A stretch of 64,000 bases of DNA, from assembly GCA_913019965.1 (NCBI GenBank), contig CAJVZR010000012.1:1-64000 (forward strand), in the 5' to 3' direction. The translations under genes were made by a program, and so were the position numbers. Positions 36,075-45,161 of the stretch are shown here, piece by piece (the first letter of the stretch is position 1; every line of letters begins with the position of its first letter). This stretch comes from an uncultured Oleispira sp. (GTDB taxonomy: Bacteria > Pseudomonadota > Gammaproteobacteria > Pseudomonadales > Oceanobacteraceae). Under the pieces are notes generated by a model. The model saw nothing but the letters and a program-made list of their open reading frames with translations. It made no database searches and was not told the DNA's origin.

Positions 36075-37076
36075 ATGTTTAAGTCGTTTTTTCTCAATAA
36101 AAAATGGTTACCTTGGTCACTACTTGGAACCTTGGTCATACTGGCTGTTACTTGGTATAAGGTACAGCTTGATGTAAAAATCAATGAATGGTTCGGTACT
36201 TTTTATAATACGATCCAAGAAGCTTTAGGCGCGCCTGGAAGTATTGAATTCAATGATTTCTTAGCACAGTGCCTTACCTTCGTTGAAATTGCGGCCATCT
36301 ATATTGTCGTCGCAGTATTGATTGAATTCTTTGTTAAACACTACGTATTTCGCTGGCGCACCGCGATGAATACTTACTATATGGGTCACTGGGATCAACT
36401 TCGTCACATCGAAGGTGCCGCTCAACGTGTACAAGAAGATACCATGCGCTTCGCTCGCATCATGGAAACCCTCGGTATTGCCTTCGTTCGCTCTGTTATG
36501 ACTCTTATGGCTTTCTTACCCATATTATGGGGATTAAGTGAGCATGTGAAAGTTCTGCCTTGGATTGGCCATGTCGAACAAGCACTGGTATTCATCGCCA
36601 TTATTTCGGCAACTCTAGGTACCGTTTTGCTCGCGGTCGTCGGTATTAAATTACCGGGATTAGAATTTAATAACCAGCGTGTTGAAGCGGCCTATCGTAA
36701 AGAACTGGTTTTAGGGGAAGATCACTTAGATCATGCAACGCCTCCTAGCGTAAAACAATTATTCAGTAATGTGCGCAAGAATTATTTCACTCTGTACTTA
36801 CACTACTTATATTTTGACGTGGCTAAATGGTCTTACCTCCAGTTCACCGTCATCATCCCTTATATTGCCCTTGGGCCAACCATTGTTGCAGGCGCAATCA
36901 CTTTAGGGATTATGCAACAGATCATTCGTGCCTTCGGTAAAGTTGAAGAATCTTTCCAGTTCTTGGTCAACTCTTGGTCTACCATCGTAGAGCTCATTTC
37001 GATTTATAAGCGCCTGAAAGCGTTTGAAAATGAAATTGAAGACCCTACAGCGGTCGCGGCAGAAGCCAATGGCTAG
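36075..37076 (+). CDS. SbmA/BacA-like membrane protein, short form
   Basis: The 333-residue protein matches SbmA/BacA over its length: KINEWFGTFYNTIQEAL, FRWRTAMNTYYMGHW, IEGAAQRVQEDTMRFARIMETLG and the C-terminal FGKVEESFQFLVNSWSTIVELISIYKRL. SbmA takes up peptide antibiotics across the inner membrane using the proton gradient. E. coli SbmA is about 70 residues longer, but both ends here look intact, so this is a short family member rather than a truncation. Confidence 0.88.
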   Translation: MFKSFFLNKKWLPWSLLGTLVILAVTWYKVQLDVKINEWFGTFYNTIQEALGAPGSIEFNDFLAQCLTFVEIAAIYIVVAVLIEFFVKHYVFRWRTAMNTYYMGHWDQLRHIEGAAQRVQEDTMRFARIMETLGIAFVRSVMTLMAFLPILWGLSEHVKVLPWIGHVEQALVFIAIISATLGTVLLAVVGIKLPGLEFNNQRVEAAYRKELVLGEDHLDHATPPSVKQLFSNVRKNYFTLYLHYLYFDVAKWSYLQFTVIIPYIALGPTIVAGAITLGIMQQIIRAFGKVEESFQFLVNSWSTIVELISIYKRLKAFENEIEDPTAVAAEANG

Positions 37077-37255
37077 CGCCTGTTTTTAGCTTAACCGTTA
37101 AGTTATGTGGTAGGTTTGTCTTGGTTTAATTCAAGATTATCCTACTGCATACATGATCCTTTTATTCCAACACTTTCATTCTCCTCCCTTCTAACTTCTA
37201 GCCTCTTTCCCCCTAAATCTGGCATAATTACGCCCTGAATTTTGAGGCTTGAATA

Positions 37256-37825
37256 ATGACAACTGAAAATACCCTATTAGCACGCTGTGGCTCGAAGTGT
37301 GAATTATGTGCAGCAGATGCGCCTGTGGCTAAATTTGAGGTTGCTCCTAGCGACGGTAGTGTTGAGCAAAGTGTTATGCTTTGCCCTACTTGTACAGACC
37401 AAATCAATAACCCAGATACCCTAGATGGAAACCATTGGCGTTGTTTAAATGACAGCATGTGGAGCCAAGTACTTCCTGTGCAAGTCATGGCCTGGCGTCA
37501 ATTGAAAACCTTGAATGCCAAAGGCGAGACCTGGGCTCAAGACCTCGTTGATATGATGTACTTCGAAGAAGATGCACAAAAATGGGCTGAAGCTGGCATG
37601 GTTGATTTCAGTGCTGAGACGACTCGAGATAGTAACGGTGCTGCTTTAATGGCTGGTGATAACGTGACCTTGATTAAAGATCTCGTCGTTAAAGGTGCCA
37701 ACTTTACTGCCAAGCGCGGCACTATGGTGAAGAATATTTCTTTAACTGATAATCCACTGCACGTTGAAGGACGCGTTAATGGAACACGTATTGTTTTAGT
37801 TAGTGCGTATTTGAAAAAACAGTAA
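37256..37825 (+). CDS. PhnA (YjdM)-family protein
   Basis: The 189-residue protein has an N-terminal zinc-ribbon (CGSKCELC near residue 11, CPTC near residue 44). The C-terminal PhnA domain carries DSNGAALMAGDNVTLIKDLV and KRGTMVKNISLTD (about residues 120-185). Despite the name, YjdM-type proteins are not required for phosphonate use and their role is unknown. No phosphonate genes are nearby. It stands between the SbmA-like and ion channel genes on the same strand, with gaps of more than 90 bp on each side. Confidence 0.9.
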   Translation: MTTENTLLARCGSKCELCAADAPVAKFEVAPSDGSVEQSVMLCPTCTDQINNPDTLDGNHWRCLNDSMWSQVLPVQVMAWRQLKTLNAKGETWAQDLVDMMYFEEDAQKWAEAGMVDFSAETTRDSNGAALMAGDNVTLIKDLVVKGANFTAKRGTMVKNISLTDNPLHVEGRVNGTRIVLVSAYLKKQ

Positions 37826-37919
37826 CCGGATTATTGTTCACTCGGTTATTGGTTGCTGCCAATAAACCGAGTATGCCTAAACTGCCCATTCCAGATAGCC
37901 CCTTGTAAGTAAGAATATT

Positions 37920-38726
37920 ATGACTATTGACCAAATCCAAAATGCTTCCTTGCGTTTACGCAATAACAAAATTTTTGAACTGTTTGTTGTCAGCATTATT
38001 ATTTTATCCGCTTTGTTAATTGGTGCTAAAACCTATCAGATACCTGATAGCATCATGCAAATGGTCAAGTGGTTGGACTTGGGTATTACTCTGATTTTCT
38101 TATTTGAAATCATCATTCGATTTATTGCCGAAGAAAATAAGAAACGATTTTTTCATAATGCATGGAATGTGTTTGATACCCTCATTGTGATCGTGAGCTT
38201 AATTCCAATTGAAGATAGTGAAATGGCCTTAGTGGGCCGCTTAGTCCGTATTTTCAGGGTATTGCGTATGGTATCCATCATTCCTGAATTACGTATGCTG
38301 CTGAATTCACTATTACGTGCACTGCCTCAACTGGGTTACGTACTGCTATTGATGTTCATTATTTTTTATATCTATGCCGCAGTTGGTGCGACTTTCTTTG
38401 CAAATATTAACCCTGAACTCTGGGGTGATATTTCCATTTCATTATTGACGCTATTTCGTGTAATGACATTCGAAGATTGGACCGATGTAATGTATGAGAC
38501 GATGGCCGTCTATCCATTAAGCTGGATTTATTACCTGACCTTTATTTTCTTAACGGCTTTTGCATTTTTAAATATGGTCATTGGTATCGTGGTCAATGTC
38601 TTAGAGGACGAACACGCTAAAGAACGCGCTGCACAAGATGAAGCGGATGGAAAAATTTCAATGGATGAACTGGCTGAAGAGATTCGTGAACTTAAAGCAT
38701 TATTGGTCGAGAAAAATAAACCTTAA
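37920..38726 (+). CDS. Voltage-gated-type ion channel, single 6TM domain (bacterial Nav-like)
   Basis: The 268-residue protein has six membrane segments. S4 is Arg-rich (RLVRIFRVLRMVSIIPELR). The pore loop has TLFRVMTFEDWTDVMYE, where TFEDW corresponds to the selectivity-filter region of bacterial sodium channels (TLESW in NaChBac). S6 is FLNMVIGIVVNVLEDEH, and a short C-terminal coiled coil follows (EEIRELKALLVEK), as needed for tetramer assembly. The acidic filter (E, D) suggests cation, probably Na+ or Ca2+, selectivity. Confidence 0.9.
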   Translation: MTIDQIQNASLRLRNNKIFELFVVSIIILSALLIGAKTYQIPDSIMQMVKWLDLGITLIFLFEIIIRFIAEENKKRFFHNAWNVFDTLIVIVSLIPIEDSEMALVGRLVRIFRVLRMVSIIPELRMLLNSLLRALPQLGYVLLLMFIIFYIYAAVGATFFANINPELWGDISISLLTLFRVMTFEDWTDVMYETMAVYPLSWIYYLTFIFLTAFAFLNMVIGIVVNVLEDEHAKERAAQDEADGKISMDELAEEIRELKALLVEKNKP

Positions 38727-38742
38727 AGAGAAAGATTAAAAG

Positions 38743-38795
38743 ATAAAAGTAGTTCACCACAGGGACACTGATCCGCTCCGTGGTGAAATATCATT
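38743..38795. repeat. Palindromic intergenic repeat, copy A
   Basis: This sits in the gap between the convergent ion-channel and metalloprotease genes. TTCACCAC...GTGGTGAA forms the stem, flanked by ATAAAAGTA on the left and TATCATTT on the right. A closely similar element (copy B) is in the next kind of convergent gap at 51578-51632. The A- and T-rich flanks would let it act as a bidirectional terminator. Confidence 0.65.
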
Positions 38796-38813
38796 TAAAC
38801 TTTAACAGCACGC

Positions 38814-41762
38814 CTAATAAGGCAAGCTAGCGCCAATGCTTGCTCTATCTTTGCCCAAATCATCATCTAAGCCATGGGCAAAGCTAATTTGGACAGGCAG
38901 CAGATAATTATAAAAAACCAATACTTCGATATTAAAGCTAATCCCGACCCCGGCTAAATAATCTGGAGAATTTCCGCTTTGCCAAGCACTGCCATAATCA
39001 AGATATAGATCCGCTGAATAATCACCAATAGCCCCAGGCCAGACTCCCCAGCCTTTGTCGATACGACCCAGCCACTGCTTAAAGTTTATACGATTAACAT
39101 TCACATTATTTCCCCCCTGTACTGAAGAGGAATAACCCCGTAACGCATAATCGTCACGACCAAAAAGGCTTAATTCAGCTGAGCGATTTTCCCCCCCAAT
39201 AGTCAGCGCTTCATTATCTTTACTGGTTCGACCAGCAATAACTTGCCAAGATAATGAGCTTCGCCCCGGTAGATCAATGTTCTCCTGCCACTGGCCTTGG
39301 ATTATGCCCCCTTGGTAGTCACTATCCGACAGCCCAGTAAGAACATCATTGCTTTCATAGACCAAATCTAAATAGCGCCCGGATGAAAAGCCAGGACTGT
39401 TTAAATAACCTTCTCTATTATCAAAGCGAACTCCTAGACCTGCTAAGGTTTTTTCACAGGATTTATGCAATTGACCATTACCATCGGGACAAGGGACGCT
39501 GAATAAGCCTTCTCGTGATATTGTTCCTTCACGCTCAACAACGATCGCACTGTTCAATGACAGCTGATCTTCTAATGCGGTTAACAAATGATTGCGACTT
39601 AAAATCCAGCGATCCTGTTCGATAATATACTCAGGTTTACTATCTTCTAATACATCAACGTAATCATGACTGCGTTGATAAGACAATTGATAGCGGTTAT
39701 CAAAGCCATATTGTAAATTGACATTGGCCAGTTTATTGGTACTTTCAAGCCCCAACTCCACTGAATAATTATGCCTACCTAGGATATCAGCCCCCCCAGT
39801 TCTGATGCTTAACAAACTCGCATCAGGATTTGCAAAATAAACCGGCAACCACCAGCGAGGCAATAAACTTGCCCAAGGGCTGTAAGGTTCCGCCTCCGTT
39901 TTCTCAACGTCTTCAGTGAAAGGGGCTGGATAATTATATCGACCTTGAATATCAGCCAAAGATAATTTATTAACGGCCACAGGCTTGGCTTTCAAATCAA
40001 GTTTTCGGAATTCAAAACCATCAGCGCTATAGGCTTGGAAAATGATCGAATTATTGCCATTAGCCTGCTGCACGACTTTCGCGTCAAAAGCGCCCCCCAG
40101 CATATCGGTGAGCTGAGTTAGTGCTGTTGCTTCATTACCAACGTTTGGATTTAATAGATATAGATTGTAAATACCATCGTAATCAGCACTGAAAAGAATC
40201 TGGCCATCGGCAAGTATTTGAGGGCTATTTTCAATACCTTTACTATCCGTCAGTACTTGCCAGGATTGCACTTGCCAACCCTTGATTTGATCTTTTAACC
40301 CTTGTTTTAAATTAATACGTTCTAAATTCCAGCCTTGAAGCGCACGCTTTATGCTAACAACCAGATAGTCTTCATTGGCTGCAATATCGTAATCACCTAA
40401 GACGGTTGTCTCATCTTTTCCACGCCATAAACTATGCTGATTTCCTTGCTTATCAAGCAATACCAGTTCACTAATACCATTAATCTTACGGCTGGCAATC
40501 ATCAAGTTATTATTCAACCAGCGTACATTACGTAAACGCGATTTTTCCGACAAAGCCTGCCAGTCGTTACCCAAGAGTCCTTCTCGTAAGATAAAAACAT
40601 CTGCCCAACTACGGCCATCTAGCCAAGTAATCATTCGACTGACTACGATATCCCCCTGCGCATTGATGTCCAAAGCGATAATATTTTTTGAATCCGCTAC
40701 TTCAGTAACTTTATCTTCCTCAGCGGAGTATTTATTTAATTGCGGCGAATCTTCACCATTATTATTAATATAATAAAAATCATCTCCGCGACTATTACTT
40801 ACATCCTTGAATAATCCCGCCTTCCCTTTTTGAAAGGCCATCACCTCACCTTGCGCTTTAGAAGACTCAAAATCTTCGATTTGTTGTTTAAACTCTTGAT
40901 TAAGCCAAACATGATATTCTTGCCATAGCTGATCAAAGTTTTTCTTTATTACTTTACGCATTGAGTTATTTTGCATGAAAGCCGAAAAGACTTGGCCACT
41001 GTATTGATTTAAATAGTCTTGTATCGATTCTTCACCATAAGTTTGGGCAATAAATTTATAAAAATAACTGCCATATAAATACTGCATACCCAAAGGCCAT
41101 TCCCGTAATGGTGCCGCAACATCACCTAAGCTTTTTAACCGTTGCTCTGCCACTTCCATTCGCATTTGCATGGCAAAATACGAGCCTTGTAAACGCCCAT
41201 AACCTAACTCTTCATTGGTTTCTAAATAGGTTGCTAAACCTTCCAGCATAAAAGAAGGGGAGATCGCATGAGGAAATAAGATAAACAAGCGTCCAAATAT
41301 TTTTCGCATGGCCTCTGGCGCCGTTCTATTCATCTCTACATGCAATACATGCACATATTCATGGCGTATTAAGGTTTGTAACCAATCATCGTTAACCTCC
41401 AAACCATTTATGCTGTCTGGCGGGCTACTAAATAATCGAATCTGTGCAAAGGGATAAAAGGTAGCCCAGCCATTAGAGAGATCGAAATCATCGACCAAGG
41501 CGATTTGAGTTTTGGCCTTAGGAGCTTGGCCAAAAAAGGGGACCAGTTCATCATGAACGCGCTCAGCAATGTTTAACGCTTTGTCGGCCATGACCTTATT
41601 TGATTGCGGGTAAGTAATGGCAAAGTGTTCACTTTCTTTGACTAGCCATTGAGTTTCCCCCTCATCTTCTGAGGTGCGATCCCAGGCAGCAAAATTTGCC
41701 TGAGTCGATGCCATTGGCATTAGATTTAAGATCACAATAGATAATACAGCGAACAGGCGCAT
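38814..41762 (-). CDS. Exported zinc-metalloprotease / beta-propeller / outer-membrane barrel protein
   Basis: The 982-residue protein has a signal peptide (cleavage near STQA). A gluzincin-type peptidase domain carries HEYVH at residues 134-138 and the third zinc ligand in EGLATYLE (Glu174). A middle region of TolB-like beta-propeller blades spans about residues 290-620. The C-terminal 350 residues are amphipathic strands ending in ASIGASLPY, resembling a surface-antigen barrel. No ATP or heme motif is present. I do not know a named member; such fusions are predicted to sit in the outer membrane. It is a single gene, flanked by a palindromic repeat. Confidence 0.75.
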   Translation of the reverse strand: MRLFAVLSIVILNLMPMASTQANFAAWDRTSEDEGETQWLVKESEHFAITYPQSNKVMADKALNIAERVHDELVPFFGQAPKAKTQIALVDDFDLSNGWATFYPFAQIRLFSSPPDSINGLEVNDDWLQTLIRHEYVHVLHVEMNRTAPEAMRKIFGRLFILFPHAISPSFMLEGLATYLETNEELGYGRLQGSYFAMQMRMEVAEQRLKSLGDVAAPLREWPLGMQYLYGSYFYKFIAQTYGEESIQDYLNQYSGQVFSAFMQNNSMRKVIKKNFDQLWQEYHVWLNQEFKQQIEDFESSKAQGEVMAFQKGKAGLFKDVSNSRGDDFYYINNNGEDSPQLNKYSAEEDKVTEVADSKNIIALDINAQGDIVVSRMITWLDGRSWADVFILREGLLGNDWQALSEKSRLRNVRWLNNNLMIASRKINGISELVLLDKQGNQHSLWRGKDETTVLGDYDIAANEDYLVVSIKRALQGWNLERINLKQGLKDQIKGWQVQSWQVLTDSKGIENSPQILADGQILFSADYDGIYNLYLLNPNVGNEATALTQLTDMLGGAFDAKVVQQANGNNSIIFQAYSADGFEFRKLDLKAKPVAVNKLSLADIQGRYNYPAPFTEDVEKTEAEPYSPWASLLPRWWLPVYFANPDASLLSIRTGGADILGRHNYSVELGLESTNKLANVNLQYGFDNRYQLSYQRSHDYVDVLEDSKPEYIIEQDRWILSRNHLLTALEDQLSLNSAIVVEREGTISREGLFSVPCPDGNGQLHKSCEKTLAGLGVRFDNREGYLNSPGFSSGRYLDLVYESNDVLTGLSDSDYQGGIIQGQWQENIDLPGRSSLSWQVIAGRTSKDNEALTIGGENRSAELSLFGRDDYALRGYSSSVQGGNNVNVNRINFKQWLGRIDKGWGVWPGAIGDYSADLYLDYGSAWQSGNSPDYLAGVGISFNIEVLVFYNYLLPVQISFAHGLDDDLGKDRASIGASLPY

Positions 41763-41901
41763 TCGACTTCCCTTGAATAAATAACTCTGTTGATACCGAG
41801 GCTATCATAATCAAGCCTCACTTCCTTGACCAGCTCATATTGCGACTGCTGCAACATGGGTTATAGTAATAACAATATGCAATTTTTTTGAGGATAGCGC
41901 T

Positions 41902-42429
41902 ATGCAGTGGTCTGACCATTTTCGTCGTTACGCTCGCTATAATGCTTGGATCAATCAATCGTTATTAGAAGCCAGCTTAAGCTTAAGCAAAGAACAACAG
42001 AATAAGGACCTAGGGGTTTTCTTTCACTCTCTGACCGGCTCTTGGAATCATATAATGGTGGGCGACTTATTGTGGCTAAACCGACTAGCAACTATATTTC
42101 CGATTCTTGATGATGCGATGACTAATTGGCCAAAGCCAAGCACTCTAAACCAGGTTGTGTATCCCGAGCTGCAGCAATTAGTCCAGCCAAGACAAAAACT
42201 GGATGAATTAATCATTCAGTGGTGTGATTTTTTACGTGAAACAGATTGTGAAGATAGATTGCAATACCACAATACCCGAGAAGAGCTTGTCGTTAAGCCT
42301 TTACCCAATGTTATGCAGCATTTATTTAACCATCAAACTCACCATAGAGGGCAGATTACGGCTATCTTAAGTCAATTTGGGGTAGATTATGGCGCTACTG
42401 ATTTCTTATTTATGCCCGAGGATGATTAA
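41902..42429 (+). CDS. DinB-family protein
   Basis: The 175-residue protein is a four-helix-bundle DinB member. The three metal-binding histidines are in TGSWNHIMVGDLLW and LFNHQTHHRGQITAIL (family signature HxxxHRGQ). DinB-like proteins are often thiol-dependent transferases or hydrolases; the substrate is unknown. It has its own short upstream region with a GAGGATA ribosome binding site. Confidence 0.9.
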   Translation: MQWSDHFRRYARYNAWINQSLLEASLSLSKEQQNKDLGVFFHSLTGSWNHIMVGDLLWLNRLATIFPILDDAMTNWPKPSTLNQVVYPELQQLVQPRQKLDELIIQWCDFLRETDCEDRLQYHNTREELVVKPLPNVMQHLFNHQTHHRGQITAILSQFGVDYGATDFLFMPEDD

Positions 42430-42449
42430 GGACTAGGACCCGTTGGAGC

Positions 42450-42776
42450 TCATAAAAAATTACGCCCTATCTCCATAAATACCATAATAGCCATCGCCCA
42501 CAGTAGCCAGCTCGCTCTTCTTGGCATTCCGCCTTCAGCAACGGGGGTTTGGACGCTTAGCGGGTGATTGGCGGACTCGTAATCTCTGATTAGTGAACTA
42601 CCTGCGGGTAAATCATCATCGTTCACTAGAATCCTCACTAAGCGACTAGCCGGCAGCTCTCCGACACCTCCGAGTAAATACTCCCCCTCAATAAAGGCAC
42701 TGATTCTATGCTGCTCTAATAAGCCTTGAATAACATGAGCCTCTAGAACATCGGATGCTTCATAGACACACTTCAT
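42450..42776 (-). CDS. DUF2007 family protein with C-terminal membrane helix
   Basis: The 108-residue protein has the DUF2007 fold at residues 1-67: VYEASDVLEAHVIQGLLEQH, GEYLLGGVGELPA and VRILVNDDDLPAG. A linker and one hydrophobic helix (LLWAMAIMVFMEIG) close the chain. DUF2007 is proposed to bind small ligands or signal (PII-like fold). It lies downstream of the royal-jelly-type gene on the same strand, with a 41-bp gap. Confidence 0.85.
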   Translation of the reverse strand: MKCVYEASDVLEAHVIQGLLEQHRISAFIEGEYLLGGVGELPASRLVRILVNDDDLPAGSSLIRDYESANHPLSVQTPVAEGGMPRRASWLLWAMAIMVFMEIGRNFL

Positions 42777-42817
42777 ACGATTTAACAGTCCTTTTTATCG
42801 TTTATCTAACCCTAAGT

Positions 42818-43963
42818 TTAGTCGATAAGATCCTGTTTTGGGGGCAAAAAGCGGTAGATTTGGTATGGAGCATTTTGAGCAATGTCCTCAGCACTCATTC
42901 CTATAACCTGATGCAGACTAGAACAAGTAAAATAGAGTTGGCCCTGCTGATCAAAACTAAAACCATCAGGCCAGCGAATCGAAGCAGATTTTAATAAGGT
43001 TTCTAACTTACCTTCTGGAGTCTTACGGACAATGGCTGAATTCTCTAAATCGGATAAGTAGATATTTCCCTGCTTGTCCATAGCCATGCCATCGGTCATG
43101 GTTTTTTCACCGACTGTTTCTACCTCTGCAGACAATTCAGTCTCTGATAACTGCGTATTAATTAAGGCCTCATACGGAACTCTATATAACTGATCCGCAC
43201 TTATACTCGCGTAATATAAGTACTCGTTATTAGAATCTAATACTAAGCCATCGATACCTGGGTTTATCGTAAACAAACCAAATAAAGTCATCTCTTTACC
43301 TTGCACCACAGGTTCAAATTTTCCTGCGACGACTGATGGGTCTAACTCTAAAACTCTGCGAGCTGACTCTTGCTTAATATCATAAATAACGATTGCAGGG
43401 CTTTTTGCTAAAATACTGGCATCACTGATGATAATCGTTTGACCGTCATTACTTATCTGAAAATCATTGGCGTGGGAACCTAAAGCAAATTCAGCCCGAG
43501 AAAAGGTATAGCGATGTTTCATTTCTCCGCTATTGATATCGAAGGCGAACAAACGCACCTTATCTAGGCCGTGCTTGCCGTTATCCAGTACCCATAACTG
43601 TTGCTCACGATCAATTCGTACCGACAATACTTCATTAAAAGCATGAGGCTCACTCCCCCCTGGCTGCCACTCCTTGCCGGGGAATGCTTGAGCCTTACCC
43701 TCTACCAGTTTTGCAACATTAATTTGTGGACTGGCTTCTGGATGAAATGTAAAAAAGACTTCCCCACTCGCCGCGACCGCTATATTGCCAGGCGGCAAAG
43801 GCAAATCCGCCACCACTTCCATTTCAGTACTTGCTAACAAAGGCATACTCGAACGATCAGGAAACGGCATGGATTCAACATAGGTTTGATGAATTAATAC
43901 TAAGGCGACCACTAAAACCACTGCCAAGGTGATAAATGTGCGCTTAATCGTTGCAAATGACAT
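42818..43963 (-). CDS. Major royal jelly / yellow-type beta-propeller protein
   Basis: A TTG at 43975 is the farthest possible start, but the ATG at 43963 is preceded by GGGGAAGAAG and is chosen. The product is about 381 residues, anchored by an N-terminal hydrophobic helix (FITLAVVLVVALVLI). Propeller blades show the MRJP-type motifs LWVLDNGKHG, HANDFQISNDGQTIIISDAS, GIDGLVLDSNNEYLYYASI and DGMAMDKQGNIYLSDLEN. Bacterial members are poorly characterised; a lactonase or binding role is possible. Confidence 0.85.
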   Translation of the reverse strand: MSFATIKRTFITLAVVLVVALVLIHQTYVESMPFPDRSSMPLLASTEMEVVADLPLPPGNIAVAASGEVFFTFHPEASPQINVAKLVEGKAQAFPGKEWQPGGSEPHAFNEVLSVRIDREQQLWVLDNGKHGLDKVRLFAFDINSGEMKHRYTFSRAEFALGSHANDFQISNDGQTIIISDASILAKSPAIVIYDIKQESARRVLELDPSVVAGKFEPVVQGKEMTLFGLFTINPGIDGLVLDSNNEYLYYASISADQLYRVPYEALINTQLSETELSAEVETVGEKTMTDGMAMDKQGNIYLSDLENSAIVRKTPEGKLETLLKSASIRWPDGFSFDQQGQLYFTCSSLHQVIGMSAEDIAQNAPYQIYRFLPPKQDLID

Positions 43964-44032
43964 CTTCTTCCCCAATTTTACCGCTAAATTTTGTTATAAT
44001 TTTTCCACTATTCTTATGTATTTAGATAACAA

Positions 44033-44851
44033 ATGAAACTGGAAATTTTATACCAAGACGAAAACCTCGTCGCGATCAACAAACCATCAGGTTTATTAGT
44101 GCATCGTAGTGAAATTGACCGCATTGAAACCATGTTCGCACTCCAGCTATTGCGTAATCAATTGGGCCAGCGTGTTTATCCGGTACACCGCCTCGATAAA
44201 CCAACGTCTGGGGTTTTATTATTTGCACTGAATTCAGAAACGGCCAGCTTAATGGTCGAACAGTGGCGCCAGCGTGATGTTGAGAAGCGTTACCTCGCAG
44301 TCACTCGTGGATATATGCCAGAAGAACTCCACCTAGACTACCCAATGGTGCCTCCCGTTGATAAATACGCCAAGCATGAACGTATAAAGCCTGCTCAAGA
44401 AGCCATTACGGATTTTAAGTTATTGGCGAAAATTGAAATCGACGTTGAGATTGATAAATATCCTCAATCTCGATATTCCTTAGTTGAAGTTATGCCAAAG
44501 ACCGGTCGCAAGCATCAAATTCGTCGCCACTTAAAACATTTGAGCCACCCGATCATAGGCGATGCCCGCTATGGCAAGGGTAGACACAGTCGTTATTTCC
44601 GCGATCATTTCGATGCTGGGCGCTTGCTTTTACATGCCTGGCAGCTAAGTTTCGATCATCCTTATAGCGGTGACCGAGTCAACTTATATGCCGGTTTAGA
44701 TACCCCAATGCAGGGGCTACTCAATAGGTTTGATTGGTTGACCAGTTTACCTAGTTCTTTGATTCAGGCGACAGCTCAAGAGTTGGTTGGCGAACAATGT
44801 AGAGAGCTACCAGAACCCCCACCAGAGGAAGAAGAATCTTTACTGCCATAA
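44033..44851 (+). CDS. truC: tRNA pseudouridine(65) synthase
   Basis: The 272-residue RluA-family enzyme has the catalytic HRLDKPTSGVLLFAL motif and the TruC-type insert LDYPMVPPVDKYAKHE, GRKHQIRRHLKHLSHPIIGDARYGKG and NRFDW near the end. TruC makes pseudouridine 65 in tRNA-Ile and tRNA-Asp. The last 101 bp overlap the convergent ybaN gene in a different frame; the acidic tail (EPPPEEEESLLP) lies inside this overlap. Confidence 0.93.
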   Translation: MKLEILYQDENLVAINKPSGLLVHRSEIDRIETMFALQLLRNQLGQRVYPVHRLDKPTSGVLLFALNSETASLMVEQWRQRDVEKRYLAVTRGYMPEELHLDYPMVPPVDKYAKHERIKPAQEAITDFKLLAKIEIDVEIDKYPQSRYSLVEVMPKTGRKHQIRRHLKHLSHPIIGDARYGKGRHSRYFRDHFDAGRLLLHAWQLSFDHPYSGDRVNLYAGLDTPMQGLLNRFDWLTSLPSSLIQATAQELVGEQCRELPEPPPEEEESLLP

Positions 44852-45161
44852 CCGGTACAAGATACGTTGTAATGCTCATACTGATCGTTATAAGGGCAAT
44901 GGTATAAATCTTAGCTTTAAGAGGAATACCTTTGCCTTCTAAATAATACACAAGATACTTACCAAGCCTAGGATGCCCAACTAACCACTGATAAAACTTG
45001 GGCGACGTTCTGACAAAACATGCGGCCGCAAGCAACAAGAAAGGTGTTGTTGGCATGATAGGCAAAAAGATGCCAATCACCCCTAGCACAACACTCAGCC
45101 AGCCAACAAAAATCAGCAATAGGCGTAATGCTTTGTTTTTTACTCTACTGACCGCGGACAT
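44751..45161 (-). CDS. DUF454 (YbaN) inner-membrane protein
   Basis: The 136-residue protein has the DUF454 signature: IFVGWLSVVLGVIGIFLPIMPTTPFLLLAAACF followed by RSSPRF-type RTSPKFYQWL and LVGHPRLGKYL. Two or three membrane segments are present. Function unknown. Its C-terminal third lies antisense to the end of truC (101-bp overlap). Confidence 0.9.
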   Translation of the reverse strand: MSAVSRVKNKALRLLLIFVGWLSVVLGVIGIFLPIMPTTPFLLLAAACFVRTSPKFYQWLVGHPRLGKYLVYYLEGKGIPLKAKIYTIALITISMSITTYLVPVMAVKILLPLVGVLVALYIVRQPTLELSPESKN

